A stretch of DNA of 56,803 bases from an uncultured bacterium (GCA_949290385.1 CASERY010000038.1:1-56803); one strand, 5' to 3'; positions 31,221 through 41,584 are shown, counted from the first letter of the stretch. Translations and numbers: made by a program. The notes: generated by a model not told the origin, from the letters alone.

Positions 31221-32414
31221 ATGAGTATTTCATTCAAAAAAATTCTGATGGGAGCCTCTCTTGCTCTGTCGGTTTGCGTGATGGCAGCCGCAAGTGCAAT
31301 AGGTGCAGATTCAAGCACAGCCCCTTCCAATGACAACAAAGTTACAGCGCTGCAATATCTTCCAGCGGACAGCACGATTTACTTCTTCAGCGATAATATG
31401 GCATATACCAATATCCCTGAACTTGTAGCTCTGGTAGAAGAAATGAAAAACCTATCTCAGAGCACCCAGACGCTTCCAGTACAGCAAGATTTTCCGGGAT
31501 CCAGTGCATTCTCTGCTTCTTTGGACTTTTTCCCCGCTGAAAGCGGCGGTGTAGACTGCAAAATAAAAATCTTCGGAGTGACGCTTCTGGACAATCCGGA
31601 AGATACTGAAAAAGCTTTGGCCCCAGTCATTGATTCACAGTTTATTGAAATGCTGCAGCAAGCACTCTCGACACAGGGAAATTTCGACATACAGTTTGAG
31701 GAAAAAGCTTTCCAGGAGAAAAAAGCTTTCTTATATTCTATAAAGTCTCCTGAACTTTCTATTCCGATAAACATGCGCATCGTTCAGGAAAGCGATACAA
31801 TGATCTCATTCTGTATTGCCGTCAATTGCGAACTTCCGGAAGAAAGTCCCTTCCCCGCAGAACCACAGCCAGTCAATCCACTGATGGAAACTACGAACAC
31901 AGTTTTTGGAATTGCAGTGCTTCCCTCCGCCCTGTGCAAACAAATTATGGACTAGCTTGGAAAAGAATATAAGCCGTCCCTTCCGGAAGATCAGGAACTT
32001 ATTAATTACGCAATCAATACAGATTTCGCCATGTTCCGTGCTTATACCGAAGGATAGTCTCTCAAACTGACAGCCCTTTCTTCTGCCAAGGATGACGCCA
32101 TGGCCCAGAAGACTATGGGTTATTTCCAGGAAATTCTGAATGGGTACAATCAGGAGCCTCAGGCAGCACTCTTCCTGCCGAATCTCACGGCTGAACGGGA
32201 CGGCAACAATGCCATCCTGAAAGCTGATGTAAATATGCCCCTTATAGCCTCTTACATGACAGTTTTCATGGCCCAGATGATGATGGAACTGCAAAATCAG
32301 GGAGATGATTCCATCTATGAAGACTATCCTATGGATGAAATGGACGTAGAGTATGAAATAGAAGAAGTCGAAATCACCCCGGATCTTGAACAGGAAACAG
32401 TTGATTCACATTGA
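31221..32414 (+). CDS. Secreted protein of unknown function, paralogue B, two in-frame TAG
   Basis: 397 residues with X at 245 (TAG 31953-31955) and 279 (TAG 32055-32057). It has a signal peptide (ILMGASLALSVCVMAAASAIGA), then ALQYLPADSTIYFF as in DUF3352-like proteins, and a Glu-rich C-terminus. It is the tandem paralogue of the previous gene. At the two TAG positions paralogue A has Lys (MD-K-P) and Gln (DEN-Q-SPK). Because the homology continues in register across both TAG codons, they are read as amino acids. The two hairpins after the stop may terminate the transcript. Function unknown. Stop is TGA. Confidence 0.8.
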
Positions 32415-32432
32415 ATAAAAAAGATCTCTGAT

Positions 32433-32478
32433 CCAGAACCAGGCAGACAGACTGGGTTAAAAGCCTACCTGGTTCTGG
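32433..32478. other. Perfect 11-bp inverted repeat
   Basis: CCAGAACCAGG (32433-32443) and CCTGGTTCTGG (32468-32478) with a 24-base loop, 19 bases after the stop of paralogue B. No T tract follows. Confidence 0.6.
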
Positions 32479-32492
32479 GGCTTGATGTTACC

Positions 32493-32530
32493 TGCGGGAT
32501 ATGGTAGTCCTTCACCATGTCCCGCATTTT
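32493..32530 (+). terminator. Probable terminator after paralogue B
   Basis: TGCGGGATATGG (32493-32504) pairs with CCATGTCCCGCA (32515-32526) with one G-T, followed by TTTTC. Confidence 0.6.
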
Positions 32531-33008
32531 CTCATGAGAAAGGATCTCCATAACAGGCTTGGAAAACAGATTCAAAAACTTGCAGATTTGATCTTATGAA
32601 AAAATTATTTCCAGGAATCACATGAAAGCCTTTTTCTCTCTTTTTTCCTCTTGAATGCAGATTTCTCCATTCCCGGAATCTCTTCTCTTTCCACAGCAAA
32701 AGCCAGACGCGGAACACTCTAAAATACGGGAAAATCGAGTATGAAACTCATGATATTCTAAAATGTAATATTCAATCCTCATTGAATAATGTCTGCTGTT
32801 CACGATTCAACCTGTCTTTTTACGGACTGACAGGAGCATCCACCATCATCTTTCCTGGTGGATTATTTAATACAGCATCTATTGAGGAATTTCAGGCAAG
32901 TTCGGAACTGAACCAGAGAGCCATTTTGAATAAAATTCAGTGCAGTCTCCCTGCAGACCTCTTGTCCTATCTCGAAAGCAGGAAATAAATTTATAGGGAA
33001 AATCGCCT
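32531..33008. other. Intergenic region, no supported gene
   Basis: About 480 bases between convergent genes. An open frame at 32782-32988 (plus, from TTG) has no ribosome binding site. A small hairpin (CCACCA/TGGTGG near 32839) is present. Confidence 0.45.
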
Positions 33009-33686
33009 TTATCCTCTCGGAAACCGGCAGGAAAGTATCTTCTGAATTTTCCGTTCATTAAAACGCTTTTCCAGAGACGGCCCGCACATACTCAAAAACA
33101 TTCTTACAGCAGTTTCCGTTTTCTCTTTGGTATCCAGCAATGGAGGTATTTTCATCAGCTCGTCAAAAGAACGGATAATCTCCGCTGCCAAATCTCCATA
33201 AAACGATTTCAGTGCATTTTCAAGGTCATTTTCCCCCTGGAAAACTTTCTGGTAGCGAGTCATAGCCGGATAAATTAAAACCCGTGTCCGCGGATATCCG
33301 GAGCACATCAGGTTCCAGGGATCCCGTCTCTGCTGCACTTCAGAAGAAGATCCACCGGACATCTGATCGCCACCGCTGCGGAAATCTGTCCGGAGAAGCA
33401 GACTCGGAATATCCAGCATCCGGGCAGCCATGAACTCTGCAACAGTGCCGGAATCCAGATCCGGACCGTCAAAATTAAACAATGCAAGACGAGCATGAAG
33501 AAGCAGTTCATAATCGGCATCCCGGATTTCCAGTGCATCCGGACGAACCTCACATTCCCCGCTTTGCGGGAGCAAAGCCCTGTATATTCCGCCGGAACCG
33601 CGCATCACAGAATCAGCCAGCAGGTGATTTCCGATAAGATCTTTGTGATCAAAAAGATCCCCGGCAAAATAATAATCAAGCCTCAT
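33009..33686 (-). CDS. Nucleoside 2-deoxyribosyltransferase-like protein
   Basis: 225 residues. YFAGDLFDHKDLIGN at the N-terminus matches the YxAGPLFxxAE-type start of this family, and the core ALFNFDGPDLDSGTVAEFMAARMLDIPSLLLRTDFR matches the D-G-P-D-x-D-S-G-T-x-x-E signature with the catalytic Glu region. The C-terminal ~100 residues are an extension with less clear similarity. Family enzymes exchange or hydrolyse the base of deoxynucleosides (salvage or sanitation). It is followed on the same strand by a DnaQ-like exonuclease gene upstream of the intergenic gap. Stop is TAA. Confidence 0.75.
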   Translation of the reverse strand: MRLDYYFAGDLFDHKDLIGNHLLADSVMRGSGGIYRALLPQSGECEVRPDALEIRDADYELLLHARLALFNFDGPDLDSGTVAEFMAARMLDIPSLLLRTDFRSGGDQMSGGSSSEVQQRRDPWNLMCSGYPRTRVLIYPAMTRYQKVFQGENDLENALKSFYGDLAAEIIRSFDELMKIPPLLDTKEKTETAVRMFLSMCGPSLEKRFNERKIQKILSCRFPRG

Positions 33687-33825
33687 CAGTTTATCCCTTT
33701 ACCTTTATCTTTATCTTTATCGTTTCTTTTCCTGCTTTTTCCGCAACAATAAAAAATGGCATGAAACACACTTGCTTGTGTCTCTCTTTTGGTTTTCAGA
33801 ATACTTTTTTACGCATTTCTGAATC

Positions 33826-34389
33826 TTAGAGTTCCGTAGCGGGTTCCGGATAAAGTTCATAAAGTCTGCGCATTGCCATGGAAAATGCAGCCATAGTCAT
33901 CCGGGCATCAAATCCGGCACGGTGTGCTTCTCCGGGACAGTCATCCTGCAGCTGAAGACTGTTGCGCAAAGCCTGCAAACTGTAGCTTGGCAGGCCCGGA
34001 TATGCTTTGCGGATTAGAACAATACTGTCAAAAGCTCCTCCTTTAACCAGGGGCAGCCCGCTTCGGGCAAGACTCTCCTGCAGGAAGGAAAGATCAAAAC
34101 GTGCATTGTGAGCCACAAGCCGGGATCCTCGAATGAAATCCAGAAAAGCATAGGCCGCCTCTGTAAAACGGGGCGCATTTGCCACCATTTCATTGGTAAT
34201 GCCGTGAATCTGTGTCGACCGGACAGGAATGGCCATGGATGGATTTACTAATGTTTCAAACTGAGACAAAGTCCCGTCCACCTCTATACGGACAGCTCCA
34301 ATTTCCACAATTCGGTCCCGAATTGGACTCATTCCTGTGGTTTCCAGGTCGAAAACCGTAAAAGGTCCCAGCTTCATCCATTTATCCAT
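33826..34389 (-). CDS. DnaQ-like DEDDh 3'-5' exonuclease
   Basis: 187 residues. Exo I FTVFDLETTGM (Asp and Glu), Exo II LVAHNARFDLSFL, and Exo IIIe EAHRAGFDARMT (His and Asp) are all present. This is a stand-alone DNA polymerase III epsilon-like exonuclease without a polymerase-binding tail. The ATG at 34389 has GGAGGAAAG before it; the longer frame to 34554 overlaps galE and has no family match. It lies 77 bases after galE, separated by a hairpin. Stop is TAA. Confidence 0.88.
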   Translation of the reverse strand: MDKWMKLGPFTVFDLETTGMSPIRDRIVEIGAVRIEVDGTLSQFETLVNPSMAIPVRSTQIHGITNEMVANAPRFTEAAYAFLDFIRGSRLVAHNARFDLSFLQESLARSGLPLVKGGAFDSIVLIRKAYPGLPSYSLQALRNSLQLQDDCPGEAHRAGFDARMTMAAFSMAMRRLYELYPEPATEL

Positions 34390-34412
34390 TGAATTCTTTC
34401 CTCCGGAAATAC

Positions 34413-34454
34413 AAGAATGCCGGCTCTGAGGGAATTTCAGTTGCCGGCATTCTT
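34413..34454 (-). terminator. Hairpin after galE
   Basis: A perfect 12-bp stem (AAGAATGCCGGC and complement) with an 18-base loop. On the minus strand only a few T follow, so it may be a weak terminator or an mRNA-stabilising hairpin between galE and the exonuclease. Confidence 0.55.
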
Positions 34455-34466
34455 CTGTACAGCATC

Positions 34467-35438
34467 TTAGAACTCGTAGCCGTCCGGATGCTTCTGCATC
34501 CATTTCCAGACGGAAGCAATAATTGTTTCTGCATCCTCGTACTGGGGTTTCCATCCCAGTTCCCGGCGAGCCTTATCCGAACAGGCAATCAGTCGCGGGG
34601 GATCTCCGGGACGGCGAGGAACAACATCTGCCGGAATCGGATGTCCGGTCACTTTTCTTGCAGCTTCCAGAATCTGCTTGACGCTGAGCCCTGCTCCTGT
34701 TCCAAGATTATAATGTCCGCTTTCAGGAGCATACAGGGCTTTTTCATGCGCCTGAGCAAGATCAAGCACATGAATATAATCCCGGATGCAGGTTCCGTCC
34801 GGCGTATCATAGTCATCCCCGAACAGCATAGCCTTTGCCCGCTTTCCGGCAGCAACCTGAAGCAGAATCGGGATCAGGTGGGATTCCGGATTGTGGTCTT
34901 CTCCATAATTTTCAGAAGCACCTGCCGCATTGAAATAACGCAAAGCTGCATACTTCAGTCCATGAATATCGCTGTACCAGCGAAGAGCCTTTTCAAAGCA
35001 AAGCTTGGATTCGCCATAAGGATTAATGGGCTTCTGCGCAGTGGTTTCCCGGATAGGCATCTCTTCCGGAATACCAAAGGTTGCTGCCGTGCTGGAAAAA
35101 ACAAAACGTTTTACTCCACCTTTGACTGCCGCATCCGCCAGATTGATGGCATTGCCCAGATTGTTTTTAAAATATTTCCCCGGATCCTTCATCGATTCGC
35201 CGACCAGGGAAAATGCGGCAAAATGCATTACCGCATCGTAACGGCCTTCACAAAGACATTTAAAGAGAAAATCCCGATCCTCCAGATTGCCGTAAATAAA
35301 TTTGGCTCTAGGATCTACTGCCTGTCTGTGCCCTGTAATCAGGCCGTCGAAAACAGTCACATCATATCCCTTGTCCAGAAGATATTCCGTACAGACACTT
35401 CCAATGTATCCGGCTCCGCCGGCAACAAATACTTTCAT
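34467..35438 (-). CDS. galE: UDP-glucose 4-epimerase
   Basis: 323 residues. KVFVAGGAGYIGSVCTEYL is the NAD-binding glycine motif; FSSTAATFG and PYGESKLCFE hold the Ser/Thr and YxxxK catalytic residues; RYFNAAGASENYGEDHNPESHLIP is typical of GalE, and DYIHVLDLAQAH and GTGAGLSVKQ complete the match. It interconverts UDP-glucose and UDP-galactose, linking sugar breakdown (the beta-galactosidase in this window) and envelope glycans. AAGGAG precedes ATG 35438; the longer frame to 35528 is not needed. Stop is TAA. Confidence 0.94.
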   Translation of the reverse strand: MKVFVAGGAGYIGSVCTEYLLDKGYDVTVFDGLITGHRQAVDPRAKFIYGNLEDRDFLFKCLCEGRYDAVMHFAAFSLVGESMKDPGKYFKNNLGNAINLADAAVKGGVKRFVFSSTAATFGIPEEMPIRETTAQKPINPYGESKLCFEKALRWYSDIHGLKYAALRYFNAAGASENYGEDHNPESHLIPILLQVAAGKRAKAMLFGDDYDTPDGTCIRDYIHVLDLAQAHEKALYAPESGHYNLGTGAGLSVKQILEAARKVTGHPIPADVVPRRPGDPPRLIACSDKARRELGWKPQYEDAETIIASVWKWMQKHPDGYEF

Positions 35439-35670
35439 GGGACATACTCCTTGATTCATGTTGGGTTGAATGCAAAAAACAAAAAGAGCAAACTCGTCCA
35501 TCTGAACACTGTGCGTTCTCCAGTGCATCCCGGAATATTTTACCGGAGGAAAGAGCTTTTTCGCAAATTAACAGCCTCCTGATTTCTGGAAAACCAAACC
35601 CGGCAGACCTCTGGAAAGTGCTTCCCACTCTGCGCTGTTCTGTCACACAGTACTGCAAATGCAAAATCTT

Positions 35671-36852
35671 TTAAAGTTCAGTTTTAAGCTTTTCTCTCAT
35701 GCGCATAACTTTAGCAACAGCTTCTTCTGTGCTTTCTGCCCTTGCCAGAAGCACACCCAGTCTGCGGTGGCCGTTCAGCTCGCCTTTCCCGAAAATACGC
35801 ATGGAAGTATCCGGCTCTGCAAGCACATCTTCCAGGCAGTCAAACGCAACCTGGCGGGAGTTGCCCTCCACCACGATAGCCTTGGATGCCGACGGGCCAT
35901 GAAATGCAATATTCGGAATTGGAAGGCCCAGAATAGCTCTTGCATGCAGTGCAAATTCAGAAAGATCCTGAGAGATCATTGTAACCATACCGGTGTCATG
36001 GGGTCTTGGACTGACCTCACTAAAGATCACTTCATCCCCTTTAATGAACATCTCCACTCCGAAAATACCCCGTCCGCCCAGAGCGTCCGTAATTTCCTTG
36101 GCTATATGCCGAGCCTTTTTCAATGCTTCAGGACTCATTGCCTGGGGCTGCCAGGATTCCTGGTAATCTCCACCCACCTGATGATGTCCGATTGGCTCCA
36201 GAAAACTGGTTCCTCCAATATGGCGTACTGTCAGGAGCGTAATTTCATAATCAAATTTGACAAAGCCTTCCACGATGACTTTTCCAGCTCCGGCCCGTCC
36301 CCCTTCCTGGGCAATGTGCCAGGCTTTTTCCACTTCCTCTGAAGAACGGATCATGGACTGGCCGTGTCCGGAAGAACTCATAATCGGTTTTACAACACAG
36401 GGAATGCCAATCTCCTTCACGGCCTGGCAGAATTCCTCATACGTCGCCGCAAAGCGATAGGGAGAACAGGGCAGATGCAATTTCTCTGCCGCAAGACGGC
36501 GGATCCCTTCTCGGTTCATCGTCAGATACGCGGCATTGGCAGTGGGAATAACGGTATATCCTTCCTGTTCCAGTTTTAGAAGTTCCGTCGTGGCAATGGC
36601 CTCCACTTCGGGCACGATATAATTGGGTTTTTCTTTCTCAATAATCTCCCGGATGGCTTCTCCGGACAGCATATTCACTGTATAATGACGGTGTGCCACC
36701 TGCATAGCCGGTGCATTTTCGTAACGGTCCACAGCGATCACTTCCACGCCTAAACGCTGCATTTCGATGGCAACTTCCTTACCGAGTTCCCCGCTTCCAA
36801 GAAGAAGCACTTTTACTGCGGACGGAGTCAATGCTGTTCCAAGTTTCGTCAT
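35671..36852 (-). CDS. purT: Phosphoribosylglycinamide formyltransferase 2
   Basis: 393 residues, an ATP-grasp enzyme of normal PurT length. [16 protein letters not shown] is the N-terminal fold, [11 protein letters not shown] and [15 protein letters not shown] the ATP-grasp loop, [16 protein letters not shown] the metal-binding Glu/Asn region and [17 protein letters not shown] the family end motif. It makes formylglycinamide ribonucleotide from GAR, formate and ATP in purine synthesis without folate. No TAG. Stop is TAA. Confidence 0.95.
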   Translation of the reverse strand: MTKLGTALTPSAVKVLLLGSGELGKEVAIEMQRLGVEVIAVDRYENAPAMQVAHRHYTVNMLSGEAIREIIEKEKPNYIVPEVEAIATTELLKLEQEGYTVIPTANAAYLTMNREGIRRLAAEKLHLPCSPYRFAATYEEFCQAVKEIGIPCVVKPIMSSSGHGQSMIRSSEEVEKAWHIAQEGGRAGAGKVIVEGFVKFDYEITLLTVRHIGGTSFLEPIGHHQVGGDYQESWQPQAMSPEALKKARHIAKEITDALGGRGIFGVEMFIKGDEVIFSEVSPRPHDTGMVTMISQDLSEFALHARAILGLPIPNIAFHGPSASKAIVVEGNSRQVAFDCLEDVLAEPDTSMRIFGKGELNGHRRLGVLLARAESTEEAVAKVMRMREKLKTEL

Positions 36853-37050
36853 ATTCAGATCCTTTCTCCCCAGGGCCGATCAATTTTTTCTGGAATATGA
36901 ATAACATACCCTGAAAGCCTGTTTTTTTCAATCCTGAGCCGGAAACTTTCAGAACAAATCACAGCCCCTTCCACAGTCCACAGCCTTTCAGGATTCGCAA
37001 AAATGCGAAAAGCTGATTTTTCGGCAGGAAATACAGCGTTTTAATTTTAA

Positions 37051-38409
37051 TCATGCCGATTTTTTCGAATCCATCCGCATTCTCGGATCCACAAAGGCAT
37101 AGGCAATATCTGTAAGCAGATTAATCACTACGAATAAAAAGGCCCCAAGTAAAACCAGAGCTTTCAGCAGCTGAAGATCAGAATCATTCAACGCATTAAT
37201 GCTTTCATATCCCAATCCCGGAATGCCAAAAAAGCTTTCCAGAAGCAGACTTCCCGTAAACAGGAAAGGAAGCACCGTACTTGCCCGTGTTATAATTGGA
37301 ATCATGGCATTTTTCAGCAGATGCTTCAGATAGAGAGATCCCATGGAAACCCCTTTGGCCCTGGCGGTGCGCAAATACTCCTTGTTGATTTCATTGACAA
37401 ATACAGTTCTGTAAAAGCGCACCCCGCTGCCTGTTCCGCTGACAATGCCAATAGCTACAGGCAGCAGAAGATATCGCAAATCGCCCCAGCCCCAGACAGG
37501 AAAAAGATTCAGATAATATGCGAGAAACCACTGGCCGAAAATAATCAGAGCCAGATAACTCACACTCATACCTGCTACAGAAAGCACTACAATCGTTCTG
37601 TCAATCCACGTTCCCCTGTATGCACAGGAAATCAATGCCAGGAGGATCCCCAGCACAAGTTCTCCGAAAAAAATAGGGAGCATCAGGAAAAGAGAAGGCC
37701 ACATTCCCTTCCAGAGTTTTTCCCGGATGGGTTCCCTTGTCTGCAGAGTCTTTCCGAAATCAAAAAAATGCACATAAGGAAAATCGGGTTTAAAGCATAC
37801 AATTTCCTTCAGGGAATCCAGCAACTGTGAATCCCAGGCATGTTTCATGGGCCTGTAAAATGCAAGAGATTTTATTTCTGTTTCTTCCCGGGCTTTTCCG
37901 TTGTTTTCCATCCCGGAGCAGCTGTTCTGAATGATCAACTTTTCAGGGATGGCTTTCAGGATCAGCTCCCCTTCCCCATTTTCATCCGGCTACACGGAAA
38001 TCCCGTTGACACATAAAGGGCCGGATGAAGAAAACACCATTCGAACAGACTCCTCTTTATCGAGTTCAAAATTTCGTGACAAAGCTATACAGGCATCTTT
38101 TTTCAAGGTCAATCCCTGATCTCCCGGGACAAAATTTCCTTCCAGAGCAATCCCTGCGAAATTGGTCCTTTTATCACTGAAATCTGCAGAACTGAAACAC
38201 TCCGTCTTCTTCCATTTTCCCCAGAACAACGGCTTGTCCACCCCAAGACTCTACCGTAAATTTTCCACATCCTGCGGCGTGGGATTTTTCCCCAGGAGCG
38301 TCCCTGTGGGATCACCTGCTGCCATGCGGAACATCACAAAAGTAAGAACAAGCACCCCCAGAAGAATCAGAAGAGAATAAACACAGCGTCTGACGATATA
38401 ACGCAACAT
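37051..38409 (-). CDS. Peptide/nickel-type ABC permease (DppB-like) with inserted periplasmic domain, two in-frame TAG
   Basis: 452 residues with X at 53 (TAG 38251-38253) and 140 (TAG 37990-37992). It begins with the DppB start MLRYIVRRCVYSLLILLGVLV and MFRMAAGDP, and the first TAG falls inside the conserved R-X-SLGVDKPLF (usually a polar residue). Between residues ~65 and 190 is an insertion, mostly beta-like with KKDACIALSRNFELDKEESVR, that ordinary DppB lacks. The permease resumes with five membrane segments and the EAA loop RTARAKGVSMGSLYLKHLLKNAMIPI. I chose ATG 38409; 38433 is TTG. It imports oligopeptides or similar with the binding protein upstream. No DppC or ATPase is in the window. 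Stop is TGA. Confidence 0.85.
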
Positions 38410-38838
38410 AAAAGAAAAAATCCTGTTGTTCAAAAATTGTACATTTCTTCGGTCTCTTCAGTTTCACCCGATTTTATCCAGTGGAAAACTAAATGAGTTT
38501 TTCTCTTCCCGTTTCCCTTGTAAGCCATCCCCTCCTCCCCCCTCACTGCTGCAATATACCCCTGTTTCCCGGTTTAACAACCGGAATATACAGAGATTTC
38601 CCAAGGGTCTTCATGAACTGCTGTCCTGGGCCGTCTCTGGCAGAGATTTATTTCGTGGAAAAAGATTTCCCTTCTTCCAGTCATCTTCCACGACCATCAG
38701 CAGCGTTGCATTCCTGACATTTTCCGTCTTTACAGACACTTTCATTGCCGTACAACAGTAAAAAACAAATCAGTTCTGCTGTTCTCTCCGCCTGTATCCT
38801 GTATCTGTATCGACCATCTTCTCTTCGGACAAAAGAGT
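38410..38838. other. Gap between binding protein and permease
   Basis: About 430 bases between two genes that belong to one transport system. An open frame at 38426-38761 on the opposite strand is low-complexity and unsupported. No terminator seen. Confidence 0.45.
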
Positions 38839-40701
38839 TTAAAATCCAACTGGCCGCTGTTCAACTCTAGGAACCCATAAGATTCGTTCAGAAATTCCCA
38901 GCGGGAAAATTCTCAGGTTGCGGTAACGTTTGTTAATGGCACTCAGCGAGGACGGCTAGAACAGAAAAAGATAAGGTTCCTCCTCATGAATCAACCGATG
39001 AAACTTGTGATAAAGCTCCATTCTTTTCTCCTCATCAAAACAGGTCCGGATCTCCTCAATAAGCTGATCCGCTTCCGGATTTGAAAAAGAAATATAGTTG
39101 CTGGAACTCGGCAGATCTGCTGAATCCGAATGCCACAGCTGATACGGATCCGGCATAATGGGAGAAGTCCAGCCAAGCACCACCGCATCAAATTTTCTGG
39201 AATCCACCCGGTCCAGAATCACAGACCACTCCAGGGAAAGGATATCCAGCTGAATACCGGCTTTAGCCATATCTTCCTTCAGAATCGGCAGCATTTTCTG
39301 GTAAGTGGTATTGGCTCCCGGATAAATAACGGTAAAGCGGAATGGCACACCGTTTTTATCCAGAATGCCATCGCCGTCACTGTCAGACCATCCGGCTTCC
39401 CGGAGCAGGGCACGTGCTTTTTCAACATCAAAGGCATAAGGCTCCACAGAATGGTCGTAATAAGGACTTTCTGTAAACAGGGGACCTGAAACAGGTTTCG
39501 CAAGACCGTAGTAGACATCCTTGAGGATCCGTTCACGATTCACCAGACTGCTCAAAGCCACACGCACCTTCTTATCCTGAAACAGCGGGTTGCGCAAATT
39601 CAGTCCAATGTAGTTGTAGACAGAAGATGGCGTCTCAATTTTCCGCAGATATCCGTTTTCTCCGAAAGGCGCCGAACCAGTATTGCTGATCCATTGCTCC
39701 GGTGTCAGGTTTACCTCATCCACGTCCTGGGACACCAGCGCCTGAAGACGGGTGCTGGGATGCTGAATCAATTCAAAAACAATATCCCGAATAGGCGGCA
39801 TAATCCCGAGGCGTCTGCCGAAATATTTCTCAAAACGCTTAAAGCGCACAAATTTGCCCTTTTCCCAGGATTCAAACTGATAGGGTCCGCATCCCACAAT
39901 CATGCGGTTGCGCTCATGATCTTCATTGAAGCGTGTTCCGTCAAAAGGCCCTTCATAGGCATGGTACAAATGGCGGGGAAGCGGCATGAGTCCCAGAGTA
40001 ATCTCCTTTGCCATGAAGTAAGGCGTCTTCCATTCCACTTCAAATTCATAGTCATTGAGCACGCGGATTTCCTGAATGCCGGAAAGATATCCTCTTAAAG
40101 GTGCGGCATCCACTTTTTCATCCTGTATCACCTGAAGGAAAAACGCAAAATCCTGAGCTTTAACTTCCACATTCTTCCATTCCTTGCCTGTCACAGGATC
40201 AGTGAAGTCATGCCATAAGATGCCTTTTCGCAGTTTGATGCGATAAGTCTGCTGATCTTCCGAAACGGTCCATGATTCCGCCAGCATGGGCTGAAATTCA
40301 TCCAGGCGCTCCCAGTTGCGTTCCGCCAGAGAATGATTCGCAAGATCCCAGAATGCGGCCACGGCTGCGTCATTGTTCAGAATGTAATTCATATTTCCTG
40401 TGTCAGAAGCCATCACCGTAATCAAACGTCCGCCGCTTTCTGCCTCCGGATCAAAAAATTCCGCATTGGCCGCAGGAACCTCATCCGCCATGCCGGATGC
40501 CTCCTTCCAAGCGCCCCGGACTCCCGTATAAGCGGGGAAATTCTATTGGATTTCCTGCATTTCCTGAATTTGTCTGCGCAGATTTTCCACTTCATAGCGG
40601 AGGCGGTCCGTGCTGACAACGAAAGCTATTCCGAAAAAAATGACAGCCGCCGTCAGAACTGTCACCACTATATTCAGATATGAATGATTCTGATACTGCA
40701 T
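38839..40701 (-). CDS. ABC transporter extracellular solute-binding protein family 5, two in-frame TAG
   Basis: 620 residues with X at 53 (TAG 40543-40545) and 582 (TAG 38956-38958). The N-terminus is a signal anchor (YLNIVVTVLTAAVIFFGIAFVV) plus a short coiled coil (LRYEVENLRRQIQEMQEIQ). The main domain is SBP_bac_5: YRIKLRKGILWHDF, YEFEVEWKTPYFMAKE, YIGLNLRNPLFQDKKVRVAL. The last TAG sits in EEEPYLFLF-X-PSSLSAINKR, where homologues continue without break to a terminal WVP motif, as here (ILWVPRVEQ). The ATG at 40701 has GGGAGAGG upstream. It captures peptides or related solutes for the DppB-like permease. Being anchored by a helix rather than lipidated is notable. Stop is TAA. Confidence 0.87.
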
Positions 40702-40855
40702 AACCCTGAAACCTCTCCCCTGAAATCTTGAATGGACACACTGCACAGCAAAGAAAAATACCATACTGCATGGATAATTTCAAAAGATTGCTTGAAAAAA
40801 AGCAGAAATTGTCCTATTGTGTTGTCATCTATATAAAAACACGGAGTATTTTTCC

Positions 40856-41584
40856 ATGCAGGATCAGAAAAAATTAAAACTTTCCATTGTCATTCCTGTC
40901 TACAATGAAGAACGTTATATCGACGAAGTTCTTAAAAGAGTTTTCGCCGTGAAATTTCAGGACGGCGTGGAAATTGAAATCGTAGCAGTGGACGACTGCT
41001 CCAAAGATCACACACTGGCCCGCCTGCAGGAATGGGAGAAAAAAGGACTGATCCGCCTGGTATGCCATACCGTCAATGGAGGCAAGGGCGCGGCACTTCA
41101 TACGGGATTTGCCGCTTCTACAGGAGATGTAATTACAGTGCAGGATTCAGACTTTGAATACAATCCACAGGATCTCCCCAAAGTTCTCCAGCCGATTCTG
41201 TCCGGAGATGCGGATATCGTATTCGGCGCACGGGAACAGTTCATGACACAAACCGGCTCTCATAAAGGCCTTTTCTGCGGCCATTATTTCATCAACAAGT
41301 TCCTGACCGTTTTCAGCAACCTCTTTTCCGGCTACGGTCTCAACGATATGGAATGCTGCTACAAAATGTTCCGCCGCGAAATCTATAACAAAATCACCCT
41401 GAAGGAAAATCGTTTCGGATTTGAACCGGAAATCACTTTGAAAACCTCCCGGCTGAAACCCCGGTATGCGGAAGTGCCGGTAAGCTATGCTTCCAGGTCT
41501 TATGAGGAAGGAAAAAAGATCAACTGGAAGGATGGTGTGTCTGCCTTGCGGTGTATCCTCAAATACGGTCTTTTCCGTCGCTGA
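40856..41584 (+). CDS. Family 2 glycosyltransferase (dolichyl-phosphate mannosyltransferase-like)
   Basis: 242 residues. LSIVIPVYNEERYIDEVLKRV, IVAVDDCSKDHT, NGGKGAALHTGFAASTGDVITVQDSDFEYNP are the GT2 nucleotide-sugar and metal-binding motifs. YGLNDMECCYKMFRREI and FGFEPEIT match the DPM1/GtrB-like branch. No membrane helix at the C-terminus. It probably charges a polyprenyl phosphate with a hexose, which the GT39-like enzyme in this window could use. I chose ATG 40856 (ACGGAG before it). Stop is TGA. Confidence 0.88.
   Translation: MQDQKKLKLSIVIPVYNEERYIDEVLKRVFAVKFQDGVEIEIVAVDDCSKDHTLARLQEWEKKGLIRLVCHTVNGGKGAALHTGFAASTGDVITVQDSDFEYNPQDLPKVLQPILSGDADIVFGAREQFMTQTGSHKGLFCGHYFINKFLTVFSNLFSGYGLNDMECCYKMFRREIYNKITLKENRFGFEPEITLKTSRLKPRYAEVPVSYASRSYEEGKKINWKDGVSALRCILKYGLFRR

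Noticed and set aside
32782..32988. 68-codon open frame from TTG
   Set aside because: No ribosome binding site and no recognisable features.
38426..38761. Open frame opposite the transporter genes
   Set aside because: Pro/Ser-rich low complexity in the gap of a minus-strand operon; no binding site.
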